Positions 59,429 to 64,000 of a stretch of 64,000 bases of DNA are shown in pieces. Source of the DNA: CAVZQN01 sp963837395 (GTDB lineage: Bacteria > Acidobacteriota > HRBIN11 > JAKEFK01); the NCBI GenBank assembly GCA_963837395.1, contig CAWINI010000008.1, positions 45,607-109,606 on the forward strand. Reading direction: 5' to 3'. The position numbers and the translations under genes were made by a program. The notes beneath the pieces were generated by a model. That model had not been told where the DNA came from. It did no database searches and saw only the letters and a list, made by a program, of their open reading frames with translations. How positions within the stretch are numbered: the first letter of the stretch is position 1; every line of letters starts with the position of its first letter.

Positions 59429-61507
59429 AATGCGCCATCTCCATAGGATGGTTTGTTTTTTATTCGTACTTAGGTTGATTTCTTTTTATGATGCCAATTC
59501 ATTGGCCGCTGATGTTCGTTATGTTTATGATGAACTAGGAAGGCTTGTAGCTGTAATAGACACTGCTGGTCAAACAGCCATTTACAATTACGATGCCGTT
59601 GGTAACCTTCTTTCAATTACAACTCAAAGCTCCTCAACTGTCGCAATTCTGGAATTCACGCCTAATAACGGGCCCATCGGTACTACAGTAACCATATGGG
59701 GAAATGGGTTCAGCGCAACGCCAAGTCAAAACACCGTTAAGTTCAATGGAGTAATGGCAACTATTACATCTTCAACGGTCAATCAAATCGTCACGTCTGT
59801 CCCCGCTGGGGCCACAACGGGTACCATACTGGTGATATCTCCTTTAGGCTCGGCAACCAGTGTAGCTTCCTTCAGTGTCACCGCTTCTACGCAACCGACA
59901 ATTAGTAGCTTTAATCCTTCTCTTGTTGATATTGGCGGAACCGTAAATGTTTCTGGAACAAATTTCAGTTCTATTCCATCTGTAAATCGTGCCTTTGTTA
60001 ACATGATGCCCGTTCAGGTAACAAGTTCCACTGCTACAAGTCTTAGTTTTTTGATACCAATAACTAGCGCACCTTTGACGCCAACTGTTAGTTCCGGAAA
60101 AATCAGAATTGATGTACCGTCTGGTAGCGTTACCAGTAGTTCAGATTTGTTCATTATCCCAGTATATTCTCCTGGCAACCCTGCATTCAGCGCCACTTTT
60201 GTGGGTTATACCGGCAGGATTTCAATAGGCTCTAGCCAACCTATTTCTTTGAATTCCGGTACTGGTGTTGGAATGATACTTTTCGATGGCACAGCCGGCC
60301 AACAGATCACTTTGAATGTGAGTGGGGCAGGGGTTCCGGGTGATGTACTTTGGATCGATAAGCCAGATGGTATTCATCTTTCGAGTGAGGTTGCAATTGG
60401 TGCTTCCGGGGTCACATTGGGACCATATATCTTGCCGAGTTCCGGAACATATCAAATTATTCTTACAGCTCAACCTCCAATTTCGACTATTGCTGGAACG
60501 GGCACGGCTGGTTTTTCGGGTGATGGTGGTACCGCAACAAGCGCTCAAATAAACAATCCTAATAAAGTAGCAGCCGATTCAGCAGGTAATCTCTTCATTG
60601 CCGATACTTCAAACAATAGAATTCGCAAAATTAACACTAGTGGAACAATTACCACATTCGCAGGTACAGGTGTCGCTGGATACAGTGGAGATGGCGACCT
60701 GCTACTAGCGCCAAAATTAATTCTCCGCGTGGGATTGTGTTTGATTCCGCAGGAAATTTGCTCATTAGCGATTATTCAAATTGCCGGATTAGAAAAGTGA
60801 ATACTAGTGGAACAATTACAACGATAGCTGGAAACGGAACATGCGGTTTTACAGGAGACGGTGGCCAAGCTACGTCTGCGCAGATTTCAGGGCCGCAGGG
60901 CATTGCTCTGGACTCCGCAGGGAATATGTTTTTCTCAACTCAACATCGGATTCGAAAGGTTAATACAAGTGGCATTATCTCCACTGTTGCCGGAACTGCT
61001 ACATCCGGTTTCAGTGGTGATGGTGGTCAAGCAACTGCAGCGAAACTTGCGTCTCCACATGGAGTAGCGATAGATGGCCAAGGTAATCTTTTCATTTCTG
61101 ATCAAAACAACCACAGAATCCGTAAGGTAAACACCAGTGGAATTATAAGCACTTTTGCAGGTACTGGAGTCGCCGGATATGGCGGTGATGCAGGCCCAGC
61201 AACTAGCGCAAAGCTCTTTTACCCGTCAGACATAAAAGTTGATTCCCAAGGAATACTTTTTATCGCTGATAAAAATAATAACCGAATCCGATGGATAAAC
61301 GGCTCTGGAATAATCCGCGGGGCTGCAGCAATAGGTGTCTCAGGTTTCTGGGGGGACGGAGGTTGGGCGACCTGGTGCAATATCAAATTACCTGAAGGAA
61401 TCGCCATAGATAGTCAGGGTAACGTCTTTATAGCGGATACTTCGAACCAGCGAATTCGAAAATTTTCATTCGCAGATGTTAATACGGTAATAGTCACAAG
61501 CCCGTAA
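59429..61507 (+). pseudogene. exported YD-repeat / IPT / NHL-repeat protein, one-base frameshift
   Basis: ATG 59429 follows GAGGGAG. Signal peptide HLHRMVCFLFVLRLISFYDA is followed by one YD repeat (RYVYDELGRLVAVIDTAGQT), an IPT/TIG fold (FTPNNGPIGTTVTIWGNGFS), a second beta domain, and at least five NHL blades of the form AGTG-GFSGDGG-ATSAQ..P-GVA.DS-GNLFIAD-NRIRK. The frame breaks near 60693; restoring one G gives GDGGPATSAKINSPRGIVFD and a single protein of about 692 residues. NHL propellers bind proteins or sugars. Only one YD repeat remains, so it may be an accessory surface protein linked to the RHS gene that starts 29 bp downstream. Confidence 0.7.
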
Positions 61508-61535
61508 CAATCGAGGATAAGAGGCTGGAGTTAAT

Positions 61536-64000
61536 ATGAAACATTTTAACCGCCCTATTGTGCTTAGTTTTCTATTTCCAGCAGCCCTATTAACGGCAAC
61601 ATTTATTTTCTTTCAGATACTTCCTGCAAAGGACCTTCCACCAAACAAAGACATCATTGGCCAAGCAATTACAGAACTTTCAGATGGACGTTTATTGGTT
61701 ACCGGCGGAAAGGATTCAAGCGGGTTTCTCAGATCAGCTTTTATTTGGGATCCCAGCGCCAATACTGAAGTTGAATTATCGAATCAACTGAACGTGCCCA
61801 GAGCCTGGCATACATCAACCGTTTTGCCTGACGGAAAAGTGTTGATTTTCGGCGGTACTTCCGCCAATGGCATTCCTGATGGTACGGCTGAAATATTTGA
61901 TCCAGAAAAAATGTCTTTCAATGTTTTGGAATCACCAAACTTTATACCAAGAACGCATCACACATCCACACTTCTTCCCGATGGAAAAGTATTAATTATT
62001 GGAGGAGTTTCCAATAATGATGAACTGTTGGCCGTAACTGAGGAATTTGATCCAAAATTCCTTACAGTCAAAACTACGCCAGCAACATTGTTTGTACCGA
62101 GACGCGACCATACTGCCATCCTAGGATCACGAGGAAATGTGGTAATCACTGGGGGGTTCGATAACAAAGGCAAAAAGATTGATACAAATGAAATCTATGA
62201 TTTGGATGCACAACAATTTATCGCATTGAATTCTGCTAGTGATTTTACATCAGCAAGTGCCGAATTCACTCGATCGTTTCCGTTAGATGGTGCGACGGAT
62301 GTTGCACTAGATTCAATATTATCGGTTTGTTTGTCTGCGCCGGTCCAAGCTCAAACTGCGGACAGCAATACGATTAAGCTCATCGGGCCTTCCGGAATAG
62401 TTGAATCTAAAATAATTTTTGCTGAAAGCCGACGACTTGTTTTTATAAAACCTCTTGATGTGTTGCTTCCTTATTCAGCTTATACACTTTCTATCAAAGG
62501 TATAAAGGATCGCTCTGGTCATACTTTCGATCCAATTGAGATTTCCTTTCGAACATTAAGCCCAAAGCCTTCCAAAGACGACATATCAAATGATGAAGAC
62601 TGGGTGCCGAATTCAGCATCTAAGGATTGGAAAACAAATAGACCAGAATCGCGATGGCGGTCACTCCCGCCTCTTCATGCTATTGAAGGTGAAACTGCAT
62701 TGGCAGGACAAGCGCTCAAATTGAATGGTGAGCCCCTTCCAAAAGTGACTATCAAGATTGATGATTTCACAGCTTTAACCGATGATACGGGTCGTTTTTT
62801 ATTGTCCGGCATTTCTGAAGGATGGCATGAAATGCTGATCGATGGGACCACTGCGAATAAAGGTGGAAAAAAGTACGGTGTTTTTGAAGTGGCTACAAAA
62901 ATCCTTCCCGGCCAAACTAATGTCTTACCATATACGATTTGGATGGCTCGGATTCATACAGAAGATGCAGTGACAATACCGTCACCAACAACATCCGAAG
63001 TTATAGTAACAACACCTGACGTGCCAGGATTAGAAGTTCATATCCCGGCTGGTACAGTAATCAAAGATCATGAAGGGAAAATTGTACGACATGTGAGCAT
63101 AACACCCATTCCATTAGATCGCACTCCTTTTCCGCTTCCCGAACGAGCCGAGGTTCCAATTTATTTTACCGTGCAACCTGGAGGTTCATATTTGTATTAG
63201 CTCAAGCGGCGCGCGTGTGTTTTATCCGAATTACAATGACAGAATTCCCGAAAGCAGATTGAATTTTTGGGCTTATGAACCCGAAATAGTTGGTTGGCAC
63301 ATCTATGGAATCGGACGGGTTAACAGCGATGGTTCACAAGTTATTCCTGATCCAGGTGTTGAAATTTACGAATTTACAGGAGCGATGGTGGGAGGGGGAT
63401 TTGTTCCGGCTGATACTTGGTGCCAAGCTGGAAGCACTGCTTACGACGGCGATCCAGTGGATTGCGGTTCAGGTTTGTTTATAGAGAGTAAGATCGATAT
63501 ATGGTCCTCGACGTTATTCCTATTGTGATCTCTCGAGCCTATCGGCCAGGGGGCTCTAACCAAGGCCCGTTTGGTATTGGATCCTCTCATCAATACGAAA
63601 TGTATTTATGGTCAGACAATGCATATCAAGATGTCAATTTAGTTCAGGCCGATGGAACCCGCATATACTATGTTCGAATATCGCCTGGGGAGGGGCAAGA
63701 AGATGCAGTTTATGAACACACCGCAACGCCTACACAGTTCTATAAATCCAAAATTGCATGGAATGGAAATGGATGGGATCTGACGCTGAAAAATGGAACC
63801 GTTTATGTATTTGATATCAATCAGCGACTAATTGAAATTCGAGACCGTTACGGAAACAAACTCAAAATTTGGCGGTACATTGCAGGGAGAATTACCAAAA
63901 TCACAACCTCCAGCAACAAGTGGATCAACTTCACTTATGATGCCTATGGACGAATTACTCAGCTTAAAGATGTGCTCGGTCGGACTGTGAATTACACTTA
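61536..64000 (+). CDS. large RHS-family surface protein with kelch-like N terminus, runs off the window, two frameshifts
   Basis: GAGG precedes ATG 61536. Signal/anchor: FNRPIVLSFLFPAALLTATF. Kelch-like motifs follow (DGRLLVTGGKD, DGKVLIFGGTS, DGKVLIIGGVS, RGNVVITGGFD), then an Ig-like domain (FPLDGATDVALDSILSVCLS), a carboxypeptidase-regulatory-like domain (LNGEPLPKVTIKIDDFTALT), then the RHS entry segment (DPVDCGSGLFIESKID, RAYRPGGSNQGPFGIGSSHQ) and YD repeats up to the edge (YDAYGRITQLKDVLG). Shifts lie near 63196 (restored YLYISSSGARVFYP) and near 63500, where the frame continues VLDVIPIVISRAYRPGGS to 64000. The C-terminal toxin would lie outside the window. Confidence 0.75.

Noticed and set aside
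1..64000. CRISPR array, rRNA, riboswitch or replication origin
   Set aside because: No regularly spaced repeats, rRNA motifs or riboswitch consensus blocks were seen on either strand.

Overview
The window is bacterial and moderately AT-rich, with strong GGAGG-type ribosome binding sites. It most likely comes from a Gram-negative soil or environmental bacterium of the Acidobacteriota. Three things point there: the remnant of an acidobacterial-type VWFA protein (13.3 kb), the C-terminal remnant of a MacB/ADOP-type permease (39.7 kb), and a complete group 1h (actinobacterial/acidobacterial high-affinity) [NiFe]-hydrogenase locus. The assignment is inference, because there is no rRNA or universal marker in the window.

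Layout. 1-14.2 kb: the end of an apparently catalytically dead alpha/beta hydrolase, a LytS/LytTR two-component pair, small enzymes and secreted proteins (DUF427, VOC/PhnB-like, RibD-like reductase, BBE-type FAD oxidase, AraC regulator), a HicBA toxin-antitoxin pair, an isoquinoline-oxidoreductase-like molybdoenzyme and a DUF1326 protein. 14.2-27.7 kb, minus strand: one compact 15-gene operon. It encodes the hydrogenase small and large subunits, a NifU/Rieske-like fusion, DUF5947, DUF6084, a 414-residue conserved unknown, the maturation protease, a small membrane protein, HypA, a YceI-like protein, HypF, HypC, HypD, a SIS-domain isomerase and HypE; hypB is absent. 28.0-30.3 kb: a PAS histidine kinase and NarL/LuxR regulator directly upstream, the best candidates to control the operon. 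The operon product would oxidise trace H2 and feed electrons through Fe-S proteins to respiration.

30-48.5 kb is mixed: SDR, DUF1353, a DddP-like M24 peptidase-fold protein, a TolB/amidohydrolase fusion, phosphoglucomutase and lipocalin-like secreted paralogues. Scattered here is a set of signal-peptide-less, polar, Ser/Asn/Gln-rich proteins. One is paired with an LcrH/SycD-like TPR protein, and another lies behind a near-perfect sigma-54 promoter with an upstream inverted repeat. Together they look like substrates and a chaperone of a type III-like secretion pathway whose core is not in this window (inference).

48.5-64 kb is accessory DNA: a foreign-looking reductase gene split by an IS256 element with 8-bp target duplication, two IS3-family elements, a tRNA-Glu(UUC) 3' fragment with a 16-bp direct repeat 4.8 kb away, an RHS C-terminal metallopeptidase toxin followed by an overlapping lipoprotein (candidate immunity), and two large RHS/NHL/kelch genes, the last running off the window.

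Many genes outside the hydrogenase and kinase block carry one-base frameshifts or a Trp-to-stop change (at least 15 places), while the roughly 16 kb from hypE to the kinase has none. I give reconstructed coordinates for the broken genes and call the break in each entry.
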